Positions 1 through 7,079 are shown, counted from the first letter of the stretch. The stretch is DNA of 10,585 nt from JASFJH01 sp050117725 (GCA_050117725.1 JASFME010000064.1:1-10585); one strand, 5' to 3'. Translations and numbers: made by a program. The notes: generated from the letters alone by a model not told the origin.

Positions 1-822
1 ACACCGAATCCTGATATTCTTTGCAACCGCGAGATCAAGTTCCGCGCCTTTCTCGATCACGCCCTGCAACAGGGCGCCGATTATATTGCTACCGGCCACT
101 ATGCGCGGCATGAAACGCGTAACCATGAGCATTACCTGTGCACGGCACACGACCAGAACAAGGATCAAACCTATTTTTTGTATACGCTCGGCCAACATGC
201 CCTGCAACATACGCTGTTCCCGCTCGGCGATCTGGACAAACCCGAAGTGCGTCGCCTTGCCGAACATCATGGCTTCGTCAATGCCGGAAAAAAAGACAGT
301 ACAGGAATTTGCTTTATCGGCGAGCGCAACTTCCGTGACTTCCTGTCGCGTTACCTGCCGGCCCAACCCGGCAAAATCGTGACGGAAGACGGTACGGTCA
401 TCGGCAGCCATGAAGGACTGATGTATTACACGCTCGGACAACGCCAGGGCCTGGGTATCGGTGGCCGGCAGGATGCTTCCGGTAAACCCTGGTTCGTTGC
501 CGAAAAAGACCTCGAGCATAACCAGCTCATTGTGGTACAGGGTGGCGACCATCCCTTGTTATTCAAGACCTCGTTACGGACTTCGCAACTTCACTGGGTC
601 AGCGGTCACGCCCCTGAATTGCCATTACGCTGTCACGCCAAGACGCGTTACCGTCAACCGGCGCAGGCCTGCACAGTTCAACACAACGGCGACGACGAAC
701 TGATCGTGCATTTCGACGAACCGCAACGCGCCATGACACCGGGCCAGTCCGTAGTGTTCTATCTCGACACAGACTGCCTCGGTGGCGGCATTATCAATGA
801 AGCATTCAACCGACCATTATGA
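1..822 (+). CDS. mnmA: tRNA-specific 2-thiouridylase MnmA, 5' end outside window
   Basis: MnmA installs the 2-thio group on wobble uridine 34 of tRNA-Lys, -Glu and -Gln, using ATP to activate the base and sulfur relayed from the Tus proteins; it is cytosolic. The reading frame is open from base 1 and ends at TGA 820-822. The visible part is 273 residues, so about 95 N-terminal residues, including the ATP PP-loop, lie upstream (E. coli MnmA is 368 residues). The window opens on the family motif TPNPDILCNREIKF, whose Cys (codon 8) is the nucleophile. The second, persulfide-carrying Cys is in GICFIGERNF (codon 104); the 96-residue gap nearly equals the 97 between E. coli C102 and C199. YTLGQRQGLGIGG and a C-terminal beta-barrel ending near GQSVVFY are also typical. 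An internal ATG at 178 is not the start, because conserved sequence continues upstream of it. The stop overlaps the hflD start by 4 bases. Confidence 0.97.
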   Translation, partial: TPNPDILCNREIKFRAFLDHALQQGADYIATGHYARHETRNHEHYLCTAHDQNKDQTYFLYTLGQHALQHTLFPLGDLDKPEVRRLAEHHGFVNAGKKDSTGICFIGERNFRDFLSRYLPAQPGKIVTEDGTVIGSHEGLMYYTLGQRQGLGIGGRQDASGKPWFVAEKDLEHNQLIVVQGGDHPLLFKTSLRTSQLHWVSGHAPELPLRCHAKTRYRQPAQACTVQHNGDDELIVHFDEPQRAMTPGQSVVFYLDTDCLGGGIINEAFNRPL

Positions 823-1451
823 GCAAAACCATAACAGACAAAGTCATCGCCTTTGCCGGTATCCTGCAGGCTACCCATTGCGTCAAGGACATCGCCACAA
901 CCGGGCGCACTGACAACGATGCACTGCAGGCATGCATAGAAAGTCTTTTCATCATCGATGCAGAGAAGACCGAGGATGTCTTCGGCGGGCTGCAGCGCTT
1001 GCGCTACGGTATCGGACAAGGCACAAAATTGTTTACCAACGACAGCAAAAAAATTGACATGGAAAGCATGCAATACACGATTGCTGCCGTACAACTCGAG
1101 CGCAAACTGGCCCGTCAACCGCAGATGCTGGCGCAAATCTCTGATGGCATTGAGCGCGCACGGCAGCAGGCAGCGGTCTTTACTACAACGCATGAGAACG
1201 TGATTGCCAATCTTGCCGGACTGTACTCGGACACCATCAGCACACTGAAACCACGTATTCTCGTCAATGGCGATCCGACCTGGCTAAATGACACACAAAA
1301 CGTGCAGAAAATCCGCGCCCTGCTGCTCGCCGCAATACGGTCTGCCGTATTGTGGCGTCAAAGCGGAGGAACCCGACTGCAATTGTTGTTTTCGCGCAAA
1401 AAGTATCTTGCTGAATTTCAGCGACTTTTCAACAGTCTGAACATACACTGA
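819..1451 (+). CDS. hflD: HflD homologue (high-frequency lysogenization protein family)
   Basis: The product is 210 residues, close to the 213 of E. coli HflD, and is mostly helical. In E. coli, HflD is a membrane-associated protein that binds phage lambda CII and lowers lysogenization; its role in hosts without lambda is not known. Recognition rests on the N-terminal block with FAGILQA and the following helix, the GLQRLRYG segment, and position directly after mnmA. Start ATG 819 overlaps the mnmA stop (ATGA), implying translational coupling within one operon. In E. coli purB comes next; here purB is about 4 kb further on. There is no clear intrinsic terminator after the TGA at 1449-1451. A strong short hairpin lies inside the gene near its 3' end (1331-1354). 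The family call is firm; function in this organism is inferred only from the name. Confidence 0.92.
   Translation: MSKTITDKVIAFAGILQATHCVKDIATTGRTDNDALQACIESLFIIDAEKTEDVFGGLQRLRYGIGQGTKLFTNDSKKIDMESMQYTIAAVQLERKLARQPQMLAQISDGIERARQQAAVFTTTHENVIANLAGLYSDTISTLKPRILVNGDPTWLNDTQNVQKIRALLLAAIRSAVLWRQSGGTRLQLLFSRKKYLAEFQRLFNSLNIH
1331..1354. other. Perfect short hairpin inside hflD
   Basis: CAATACGG (1333-1340) and CCGTATTG (1345-1352) are perfect inverted repeats around a TCTG loop. The stem extends by one G-T and one C-G pair to 1331/1354. No T-run follows, so it is not an intrinsic terminator. It lies in coding sequence (residues about 171-179) and may be a by-product of codon choice or a local mRNA structure. 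Confidence 0.4.
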
Positions 1452-1494
1452 CATTACCTGTCCAAAAATATAAGGTATTCATGGCAAAGCTGGA

Positions 1495-1501
1495 CTAGAC
1501 T
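1495..1501 (+). promoter_or_regulatory. Possible sigma-S-like -10 element upstream of the DUF1269 gene
   Basis: CTAGACT at 1495-1501 matches the CTATACT form of an extended sigma-S -10 at 6 of 7 bases and would start transcription near 1508, about 60 bases before the ATG. No good -35 lies 17 bases upstream, which sigma-S promoters tolerate. A competing sigma70-type pair is CTGACA (1448-1453) with TATAAG (1469-1474), but its 15-base spacer is short. Neither is proven. Confidence 0.25.
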
Positions 1502-1568
1502 TGTAGTATCAAACCGGTACAGGGGTACCAGGCAAGCACTAACAATCAGGCAGACAGGAGGATGTATC

Positions 1569-2084
1569 ATGAGAAGACTCTACTTCGTTATTCCCAACAT
1601 CCCGAGTGCCAGACAAATCGTTGATGAATTGTTACTCGCGAGAGTCGACGCTCGTCATATTCACGTCATTAGCCGGGACGACAGCCAGGTTGTTCGTGCC
1701 GAGTTACCCGAAGCGACCCTGCTGGAAAAAACCGACATCATCCCTGCGTTCGAACGGGGCATTGTTGCCGGTTTTGCTGTCGGTCTGTTGTGCGGCGGCC
1801 TGGCAATCATGTTTCCACCTGCCGGCCTCGATCTCGGTGGTGGCTCGTTTCTGGCTATCACGCTGGCCGGCACCGCATTTGGTGCCTGGAGTTCGAGCAT
1901 GATCGGTGTGTCATTGCATAATTCGCAATTGAAACGCTTTGAGCCTGCAATCGAAACCGGCTCCTTGCTCATGATGGTGGATGTCCCGAAAAAACGCGCC
2001 GGTGAAATCAATCAACTGGTCAGTCGTCACCACCCCGAAGCGCATGCTGAAGGCGTGGAACCGACCATGCCGGCGTTCCCGTAG
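1569..2084 (+). CDS. DUF1269-type small membrane protein
   Basis: The product is 171 residues. The N-terminal part (about 1-55) is soluble and starts with a beta-strand LYFVIPN. The middle is a glycine-rich hydrophobic hairpin with likely membrane segments at about 64-82 and 92-115, separated by PPAGLDLGGG. The C-terminal part (about 118-155) returns to a soluble alpha/beta pattern. This split arrangement around two glycine-rich membrane segments fits the DUF1269 / general-stress-protein-17M-like families; I place it there by overall pattern, not by a diagnostic motif. The biochemical function is unknown. The start is set by AGGAGG at 1557-1562, six bases before ATG 1569. The gene stands alone: 117 bases after hflD and closed by a strong terminator at 2106-2135. 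A stress role would fit the possible sigma-S -10 upstream but is inference. Confidence 0.75.
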   Translation: MRRLYFVIPNIPSARQIVDELLLARVDARHIHVISRDDSQVVRAELPEATLLEKTDIIPAFERGIVAGFAVGLLCGGLAIMFPPAGLDLGGGSFLAITLAGTAFGAWSSSMIGVSLHNSQLKRFEPAIETGSLLMMVDVPKKRAGEINQLVSRHHPEAHAEGVEPTMPAFP

Positions 2085-2105
2085 CAATACAACCGGCCAA
2101 AACCC

Positions 2106-2135
2106 AAAACGCCCTGAAATGATTCAGGGCGTTTT
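2106..2135. terminator. Bidirectional intrinsic terminator between the DUF1269 gene and acnB
   Basis: A perfect 13-bp stem (2106-2118 with 2123-2135) has a 4-base ATGA loop. The core GCCCTGAA is flanked by AAAAC and GTTTT. On the plus strand TTTTATTTTTTG follows; on the minus strand the complementary A-run gives a T-run after the stem. It sits between two convergent genes, 21 bases beyond the acnB stop and 22 bases beyond the DUF1269 gene stop, so it can serve both. Confidence 0.93.
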
Positions 2136-2155
2136 ATTTTTTGATATTGCCTCTA

Positions 2156-4714
2156 TCAGGCAACTTCCACGCGGATCGTCTTGTCAGCGACATCCCTGTA
2201 CTCGGCGATCTCGTGGAAATTGAGGTAGCGGTAAATCTCGTCCGCGAGTGGCTGCAGACCCTGTACATATTCCATGTATTCATCAACCGTCGGAATACGT
2301 GCCAGTGCCGCACAGACAGCGGCCAGTTCTGCCGACCCGAGGTAGACATTTGCGTCCTTGCCCATACGATTCGGGAAGTTACGCGTCGAGGTTGAGACGA
2401 CGGTTGCACCATCGGCAACACGCGCCTGGTTACCCATGCACAGCGAACAACCCGGCACCTCGGTACGCGCCCCGGCCTTGCCGAAGATCGAGTAATAGCC
2501 TTCTTCAGTGAGCTGGTGTTCATCCATGCGGGTGGGCGGTACGATCCACAAACGTGTCGGCACATTGGTAATATTTTCCAGCACCTTGCCGGCGGCGCGG
2601 TAATGGCCAATGTTGGTCATGCACGACCCGATAAACACTTCATCTACCTTGTCACCAGCCACTTCCGACAATGGCTTGATGTCATCCGGATCATTCGGGC
2701 AGGCCAGTAGCGGTTCCTTGATCCCGTTCAGATCGATCTCAATAATTTCTGCATACTCGGCATCCGCATCCGCTTCCATAAGCTGCGGATCATCGAGCCA
2801 GGCCTGCATCGCATCGATACGGCGTTGCAGGGTGCGCTTGTCCTCATAGCCGTTGGCGATCATCCATTTCAGCAAGGTCACGTTCGATTCGAGGAACTCG
2901 ATGATGGGTTCCTTGTTGAGGTGAACGGTACATCCCCCTGCCGAACGCTCTGCCGAGGCATCCGAGAATTCAAACGCCTGTTCCACCTTCAGATCCGGCA
3001 GTCCTTCAATTTCGAGGATACGGCCGGAGAAAACATTCTTCTTGCCCTGCTTCTCGACGGTGAGCAGGCCTTTCTGGATTGCTGCATAAGGGATGGCATT
3101 GACGAGATCACGCAGCGTAATGCCCGGTTGCATCTCGCCCTTGAAGCGCACCAGCACGGACTCGGGCATGTCCAGCGGCATCACACCGAGCGCCGCGGCA
3201 AAGGCCACCAGCCCGGAACCCGCGGGAAAGCTGATGCCGATCGGGAAACGCGTATGCGAATCACCACCGGTACCGACGGTATCGGGCAATATCATGCGGT
3301 TCAACCAGGAATGAATCACGCCATCACCGGGGCGCAGCGACACACCGCCACGGTTCTGGATGAAGCCGGGCAGTTCATGCTGCAAATTGATGTCGACCGG
3401 TTTCGGGTAGGCCGCGGTATGACAGAAACTCTGCATGACGAGATCGGCAGAAAAACCGAGGCAGGCCAGTTCTTTCAGTTCATCGCGCGTCATGGCGCCG
3501 GTGGTATCCTGCGAACCCACCGTGGTCATGCGCGGTTCACAATAGGTACCCGGGCGAATCCCCTCGACGCCGCAGGCGCGGCCCACCATCTTCTGCGCAA
3601 GCGTAAAGCCCTTGCCGGTATCGGCCGGGGCAACCGGACGTGTGAAGACGTCGGACGGTTCAAGGCCGAGATCCTCGCGTGTACGATCGGTCAGTGAGCG
3701 GCCGATAATAAGCGGGATACGACCACCGGCGCGCATTTCATCCGCCATCGTGCCTGGTTTCAGAGTAAATGTTGCAATCACCTCACCGGCTTCGTTGCTG
3801 ACTTCACCCTTGTATGGATAAATCGTGATCACATCGCCGGTTTCCATCTTCGATACATCGCATTCGATGGGTAGTGCACCCGAATCTTCAGCCGTATTGA
3901 AGAAGATCGGCGCGATCTTGCTACCGAGCACGATACTGCCCTGGCGCTTGTTAGGCATATAGGGAATATCTTTACCCATGTGCCACTGCACCGAGTTGAT
4001 CGCCGATTTTCGCGAGGAACCCGTACCAACCACGTCACCGACATAGGCAAGTGGATGGCCCTTTTCCTTGAGTTCATCGATGATGCCCAGCGCATTCGGC
4101 ATCTTGTTGATGAGCATGGCTTTCGCATGCAACGGGATATCCGGGCGGCTCCAGGCTTCCGAGGCCGGTGACAGGTCATCGGTATTGGTTTCACCCGCTA
4201 CCTTGAAGACGGTGACGGTGATCGACTCGGCCAGCGGCTCGCGTTTCGTGAACCATTCCGCCGCCGCCCAGCTGTCGATAACCTGCTTGGCCCAGTTATT
4301 CGTCTTCGCCTTGTGCATGACATCATGGTAGGCATCGAAAATAAGCAACGTGCGTGACAACGCCTTCGCGGCAAGGGGTGCCAGATCCTCATCTTCGAGT
4401 AATTCGATCAGCGACGCGATATTGTAGCCACCCAGCATGGTGCCAAGCAGTTCGGTGGCACGTTTGCGGTCGATAAGCGGGCTGCTTGCCTCACCACGGG
4501 TCACGGCGGTCAGGAAACCGGCTTTGACATAGGCCGCCTGATCCACCCCGGGTGGCACGCGGTGAATAAACAACTCGAGCAGGGTGTCTTCTTCCCCGGC
4601 GGGCGGGGTCTTCAGCAATTCAACCAGATCGGCGGTTTGCCCGGCATCCAGTGGCAGCGGCGGCAGACCCTCGGCCGACCGTTCCGCGACATGTTTTCTA
4701 TAGTTCTCGAGCAC
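2156..4714 (-). CDS. acnB: Aconitate hydratase B (bifunctional aconitase / 2-methylisocitrate dehydratase)
   Basis: AcnB interconverts citrate and isocitrate through cis-aconitate in the TCA cycle, using a [4Fe-4S] cluster. It also dehydrates or rehydrates methylcitrate-pathway intermediates, and as apo-enzyme can bind mRNA in E. coli. With the start chosen here it has 852 residues (E. coli 865). Order is an N-terminal HEAT-like domain (about 1-160), the swivel domain, then the catalytic domains. Cluster ligands are all present: Cys698 in GSCMTNIGH and Cys756/Cys759 in CSLCMGNQ, matching E. coli 710/769/772. I prefer GTG 4714: translation then begins V-LENYRKHVAER, aligning with E. coli MLEEYRKHVAER, and GGGGTGA lies four bases upstream. 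An in-frame ATG at 4780 would add 22 residues with no family match. The gene is alone on the minus strand and ends at the shared terminator. Confidence 0.97.
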   Translation of the reverse strand: MLENYRKHVAERSAEGLPPLPLDAGQTADLVELLKTPPAGEEDTLLELFIHRVPPGVDQAAYVKAGFLTAVTRGEASSPLIDRKRATELLGTMLGGYNIASLIELLEDEDLAPLAAKALSRTLLIFDAYHDVMHKAKTNNWAKQVIDSWAAAEWFTKREPLAESITVTVFKVAGETNTDDLSPASEAWSRPDIPLHAKAMLINKMPNALGIIDELKEKGHPLAYVGDVVGTGSSRKSAINSVQWHMGKDIPYMPNKRQGSIVLGSKIAPIFFNTAEDSGALPIECDVSKMETGDVITIYPYKGEVSNEAGEVIATFTLKPGTMADEMRAGGRIPLIIGRSLTDRTREDLGLEPSDVFTRPVAPADTGKGFTLAQKMVGRACGVEGIRPGTYCEPRMTTVGSQDTTGAMTRDELKELACLGFSADLVMQSFCHTAAYPKPVDINLQHELPGFIQNRGGVSLRPGDGVIHSWLNRMILPDTVGTGGDSHTRFPIGISFPAGSGLVAFAAALGVMPLDMPESVLVRFKGEMQPGITLRDLVNAIPYAAIQKGLLTVEKQGKKNVFSGRILEIEGLPDLKVEQAFEFSDASAERSAGGCTVHLNKEPIIEFLESNVTLLKWMIANGYEDKRTLQRRIDAMQAWLDDPQLMEADADAEYAEIIEIDLNGIKEPLLACPNDPDDIKPLSEVAGDKVDEVFIGSCMTNIGHYRAAGKVLENITNVPTRLWIVPPTRMDEHQLTEEGYYSIFGKAGARTEVPGCSLCMGNQARVADGATVVSTSTRNFPNRMGKDANVYLGSAELAAVCAALARIPTVDEYMEYVQGLQPLADEIYRYLNFHEIAEYRDVADKTIRVEVA

Positions 4715-4780
4715 GACTTCACCCCAATAACATCTGAATTCTTTGAATGCCGGGCACATCGCCGGCGCAACAGGGTGCAT

Positions 4781-5080
4781 ATTCTAGCGCAGCTGGCTGG
4801 CAAACACAGCGCGCTAACAGCTTCTTTTATGTATGGATTTGCACGCAGACAGACCCTGAGCCGGTGAAAATCTTGTAAAAGTGTGCATTTTCCGCGGCCT
4901 GATGTTATAAACAACTTCATATAATATTCTTATCTATTTGAATAATAATAAGTAAACAATAATATTCACAAATGACCTTAAGACGTGAGCGGGTTCACAG
5001 TTTAGCGTCATGGTCTATGAAAGACTGGCTATCCATAAAACGAGTCCACGCCGGAAACCCGGCCCTGGAAGGAGGACGAC
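4781..5080. promoter_or_regulatory. Intergenic region between divergent acnB and small ORF, with AT-rich patch
   Basis: No convincing gene lies in these 300 bases. Positions about 4901-4975 are strikingly AT-rich compared with everything around them, with several -10-like strings on both strands. These include TATAAT at 4920-4925 (+), but no good -35 is paired with it. The 9-base string ATAATATTC occurs twice in the same orientation (4921-4929 and 4959-4967). For acnB, TAGAAT on the minus strand (4786-4781) is a possible -10 about 65 bases before the GTG, with a poor -35. The region must carry the acnB promoter, but I cannot place it with confidence. Confidence 0.4.
4994..5021 (+). promoter_or_regulatory. 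Possible sigma70 promoter for the 68-residue ORF
   Basis: TTCACA (4994-4999, 5 of 6 to TTGACA) and TATGAA (5016-5021, 4 of 6 to TATAAT) are 16 bases apart. Transcription would start near 5028, about 50 bases before ATG 5081. The match is moderate only. Confidence 0.3.
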
Positions 5081-5287
5081 ATGGACACAACATTGGCATT
5101 TGTCGTTAGCTTTGGTATGGCCGTCACAGGCCAGGTGGCCCAGGATGCCGGAAAATCACAGGATGCCGGCGTACAGGCTTATTCCACTGAACAATCACAG
5201 CAACGCGCCGCGCAAATCCAGAAACGCATTGCGCTGACCAACGAGTGGTCGCGCAAGATACGTCAGGGCGGCCTGCAACAGCGTTGA
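5081..5287 (+). CDS. Unrecognised 68-residue small protein
   Basis: I do not recognise this protein. It begins MDTTLAFVVSFGMAVTGQVA: one moderately hydrophobic stretch (about 4-19) too weak for a confident signal peptide or membrane anchor. The rest is polar, rich in Gln, Ala and Arg (QSQQRAAQIQKR), and probably an amphipathic helix. There are no cysteines. The case for a real gene is the very strong Shine-Dalgarno AAGGAGGA (5069-5076), correctly spaced before ATG 5081, a plausible upstream promoter, and a clear terminator 53 bases after the TGA: a complete monocistronic unit. An overlapping ORF at 5010-5237 in another frame lacks this signal and looks like a shadow. The MD-plus-hydrophobic start loosely recalls YjfB-type putative motility proteins, but the resemblance is too weak to name it so. 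Confidence 0.6.
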   Translation: MDTTLAFVVSFGMAVTGQVAQDAGKSQDAGVQAYSTEQSQQRAAQIQKRIALTNEWSRKIRQGGLQQR

Positions 5288-5307
5288 ACAAATACGCATA
5301 ACAACAA

Positions 5308-5324
5308 TGCCAGGGATCCTGGCA
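5308..5324. other. Small hairpin before the terminator
   Basis: TGCCAGG (5308-5314) and CCTGGCA (5318-5324) form a 7-bp stem with a GAT loop, followed only by ATTCTT. It may help 3'-end formation or stabilise the transcript end, but alone it is a poor terminator. Confidence 0.4.
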
Positions 5325-5339
5325 ATTCTTAAGCTATTT

Positions 5340-5378
5340 GCCCCTGCCCGGAATTTATCCGTCAGGGGCTTTTCTTTT
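5340..5378 (+). terminator. Intrinsic terminator after the 68-residue ORF
   Basis: GCCCCTG (5340-5346) pairs with CAGGGGC (5363-5369). Inside the loop CGGA (5349-5352) pairs with TCCG (5358-5361) to extend the structure. TTTTCTTTT follows at 5370-5378. It isolates the small gene from purB. Confidence 0.85.
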
Positions 5379-5484
5379 GTGCATGGCATTTTCCGGCCTG
5401 AATTGGCACAATGCGCGTCTGGCAACGGTCTTCCTGGCATGACCGTAACAACTTGACTCCTTTTACAAAAAGACGATAAAACGC

Positions 5485-6852
5485 ATGGAACTGACCGCGC
5501 TTACCGCCGTATCCCCCATCGATGGCCGATATGGCAGCAAAACAAGTGATCTACGTCCGATCTTCAGTGAATTTGGCCTGATCAAGCACCGCGTCATCGT
5601 CGAGGTGCGCTGGCTGCAAATGCTGGCCGGGCACGAGGGGATCGCCGAAGTGCCAATGCTGAGCACCGGGGCAAATGCTGCTCTCGACGCGATTATTGAT
5701 GAATTCAGCAATAATGATGCGCAACGCGTCAAGGACATCGAGCGCACCACGAATCATGACGTCAAGGCGGTCGAGTATTTCCTCAAGGAAAAGATCAGCA
5801 GCCAGGCCGAGCTCGAGGCGATCAGCGAGTTTTTCCATTTCGCCTGCACATCCGAGGACATTAACAACCTCGCCTATGCGCTCATGCTCAAGGCGGCCCG
5901 CGAAACGGTTCTCTTGCCGGAGATGGATGCCCTGATTACTGCGCTCACGGGTTTGGCGCACGAACACGCCGAATTACCGATGTTGTCGCGCACGCACGGC
6001 CAACCCGCCTCGCCAACCACGCTCGGCAAGGAAATGGCCAATGTCGCCAAACGCCTGCAGCGCCAGCGCGACCAACTGGCCGTAGTGGAACTGCTCGGCA
6101 AGATAAACGGCGCCGTCGGCAACTACAATGCCCACCTTGCCGCCTATCCCGAACTGGACTGGGCGGCTATTGCTGAAAAATTTGTGACCGGCCTCGGACT
6201 GGACTGGAACCCCTATACGACCCAGATTGAGCCGCATGACTATATCGCCGAATATTTCGATGTGGTAACGCGCTTCAATACTGTGCTGCTCGATTTTGAC
6301 CGTGATATCTGGGCCTATATCTCGATCGGTTACTTCAGGCAAAAGACCGTCGCCGGCGAGGTTGGCTCCTCGACCATGCCGCACAAGGTCAACCCGATTG
6401 ATTTCGAAAATTCCGAGGGTAACCTCGGCCTGGCCAACGCCGTATTCACTCACCTCGGCCAGAAATTGCCCATATCACGCTGGCAGCGCGATTTGTCGGA
6501 TTCCACGGCGCTGCGCAACCTTGGCGTCGGCGTTGCGCACAGCCTGATCGCCTACCAATCGACCATGAAAGGGATCGGCAAACTCGACGTCGACTCTGCC
6601 CGCCTGGCTGCCGATCTGGATGCCAATTGGGAAGTGCTGGCCGAACCGATCCAGACCGTGATGCGCCGCTACGGCATCGAGAAACCGTATGAAAAGCTCA
6701 AGGAACTGACCCGTGGCAAGCGTATCGATGCCGCCTCGCTGCAGGCCTTTATCGACAGTCTGGAACTTCCTGACGAGGCCAGGCAGCGGCTGAAAGCCAT
6801 GATACCGGCCAGCTATACGGGCAATGCCGCCGAACAGGCCCGCAACGCCTGA
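5485..6852 (+). CDS. purB: Adenylosuccinate lyase PurB
   Basis: PurB is a cytosolic enzyme that removes fumarate at two points in purine synthesis: from SAICAR to give AICAR, and from adenylosuccinate to give AMP. The protein has 455 residues (E. coli 456) and aligns from the first residue (MELTALTAVSPIDGRYG), which fixes the start although the Shine-Dalgarno is weak (AAAAAGACG region). It is the homotetrameric aspartase/fumarase fold. Visible landmarks are RTTNHDVKAVEYFLKEK, TSEDINN, SRTHGQPAS with catalytic His171, and the signature GSSTMPHKVNP with the flexible-loop serine at 295/296; numbering coincides with E. coli. The C-terminal block ending YEKLKELTRGKRID is also conserved. Downstream, a strong Shine-Dalgarno for the next ORF starts within 20 bases of the stop. 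I found no PurR-like operator in the 100 bases upstream. Confidence 0.98.
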   Translation: MELTALTAVSPIDGRYGSKTSDLRPIFSEFGLIKHRVIVEVRWLQMLAGHEGIAEVPMLSTGANAALDAIIDEFSNNDAQRVKDIERTTNHDVKAVEYFLKEKISSQAELEAISEFFHFACTSEDINNLAYALMLKAARETVLLPEMDALITALTGLAHEHAELPMLSRTHGQPASPTTLGKEMANVAKRLQRQRDQLAVVELLGKINGAVGNYNAHLAAYPELDWAAIAEKFVTGLGLDWNPYTTQIEPHDYIAEYFDVVTRFNTVLLDFDRDIWAYISIGYFRQKTVAGEVGSSTMPHKVNPIDFENSEGNLGLANAVFTHLGQKLPISRWQRDLSDSTALRNLGVGVAHSLIAYQSTMKGIGKLDVDSARLAADLDANWEVLAEPIQTVMRRYGIEKPYEKLKELTRGKRIDAASLQAFIDSLELPDEARQRLKAMIPASYTGNAAEQARNA

Positions 6853-6872
6853 AGCAATTAGCGGGAGGGGCA

Positions 6873-7079
6873 ATGGCTGATTTTGTGAACCAGCTCACAG
6901 AGTTTGTCACTTCCATGGGTAATAGTGATTACAGGCAGCGCTTGCAGGCAGCGACCCCTTCCTACCCCCACACAGCGGCTTGCAAGACGGCTACCCACTC
7001 TGCCCGGACTGTTACCCCCACCCCGACAGTCCGGGTTTATTTTTGCCCGGCGTCAGTGCCGGGTACGGAAAACCCCTGA
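6873..7079 (+). CDS. Putative 68-codon leader or coupling ORF upstream of roxA
   Basis: The ORF starts 20 bases after purB with a strong GGGAGGGG ribosome-binding site (6863-6870). Its TGA (7077-7079) overlaps the roxA ATG as TGATG, the usual form of translational coupling. The first 25 or so residues (MADFVNQLTEFVTSMGNSDY...) look protein-like. The rest is rich in Thr, Ala and Pro and looks like a poorly constrained frame. A complete intrinsic terminator lies inside codons 44-58, which is unusual in a normal gene and suggests a leader whose translation controls read-through into roxA. Alternatives are a decayed gene, or a short protein whose true frame shifts: the -1 frame is open from 6929 and runs straight into RoxA. 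I do not recognise the peptide. Confidence 0.45.
   Translation: MADFVNQLTEFVTSMGNSDYRQRLQAATPSYPHTAACKTATHSARTVTPTPTVRVYFCPASVPGTENP
7003..7044 (+). terminator. Intrinsic terminator (possible attenuator) between purB and roxA
   Basis: CCCGGACTGT (7003-7012) pairs perfectly with ACAGTCCGGG (7026-7035), with a further T-G pair and a C-rich loop. TTTATTTTT follows at 7036-7044. This is a full stem plus U-tract. It could simply end the purB transcript, but only 34 bases separate it from the roxA ATG and I see no promoter there, so roxA expression would need read-through. It lies within the 6873-7079 ORF, so ribosomes translating that ORF would disrupt the hairpin. Confidence 0.8.
7046..7063 (+). 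other. Second hairpin just upstream of the roxA start
   Basis: CCCGGC (7046-7051) pairs with GCCGGG (7058-7063) around GTCAGT. It ends 15 bases before ATG 7079 and could limit free initiation at roxA. Its left arm can instead pair with CCGGG of the terminator (7031-7035), giving mutually exclusive folds. Confidence 0.5.

Noticed and set aside
1511..1530. GGTAC repeats (GGTACAGGGGTACC) as an operator
   Set aside because: Two short GGTAC copies close together are within chance expectation, and no known regulator site is matched.
2825..3697. A 290-codon plus-strand open frame antisense to acnB
   Set aside because: It lies wholly opposite strongly conserved AcnB catalytic sequence. Long antisense frames are a common by-product of GC-biased codon use, and no ribosome-binding site or family motif is visible.
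5403..5418. TTGGCACAATGCGCGT as a sigma54 promoter upstream of purB
   Set aside because: The GG element is present but the GC element is not at the required distance.
5453..5480. TTGACT and GATAAA, 16 bases apart, as a purB promoter
   Set aside because: Transcription would begin at or inside the purB start codon, which is fixed by exact N-terminal similarity to E. coli PurB. The -10 match is also only 4 of 6.
5380..5484. PurR-type operator upstream of purB
   Set aside because: I searched for the ACGCAAACGTTTGCGT-like palindrome and found only scattered partial halves such as GCAACGG.
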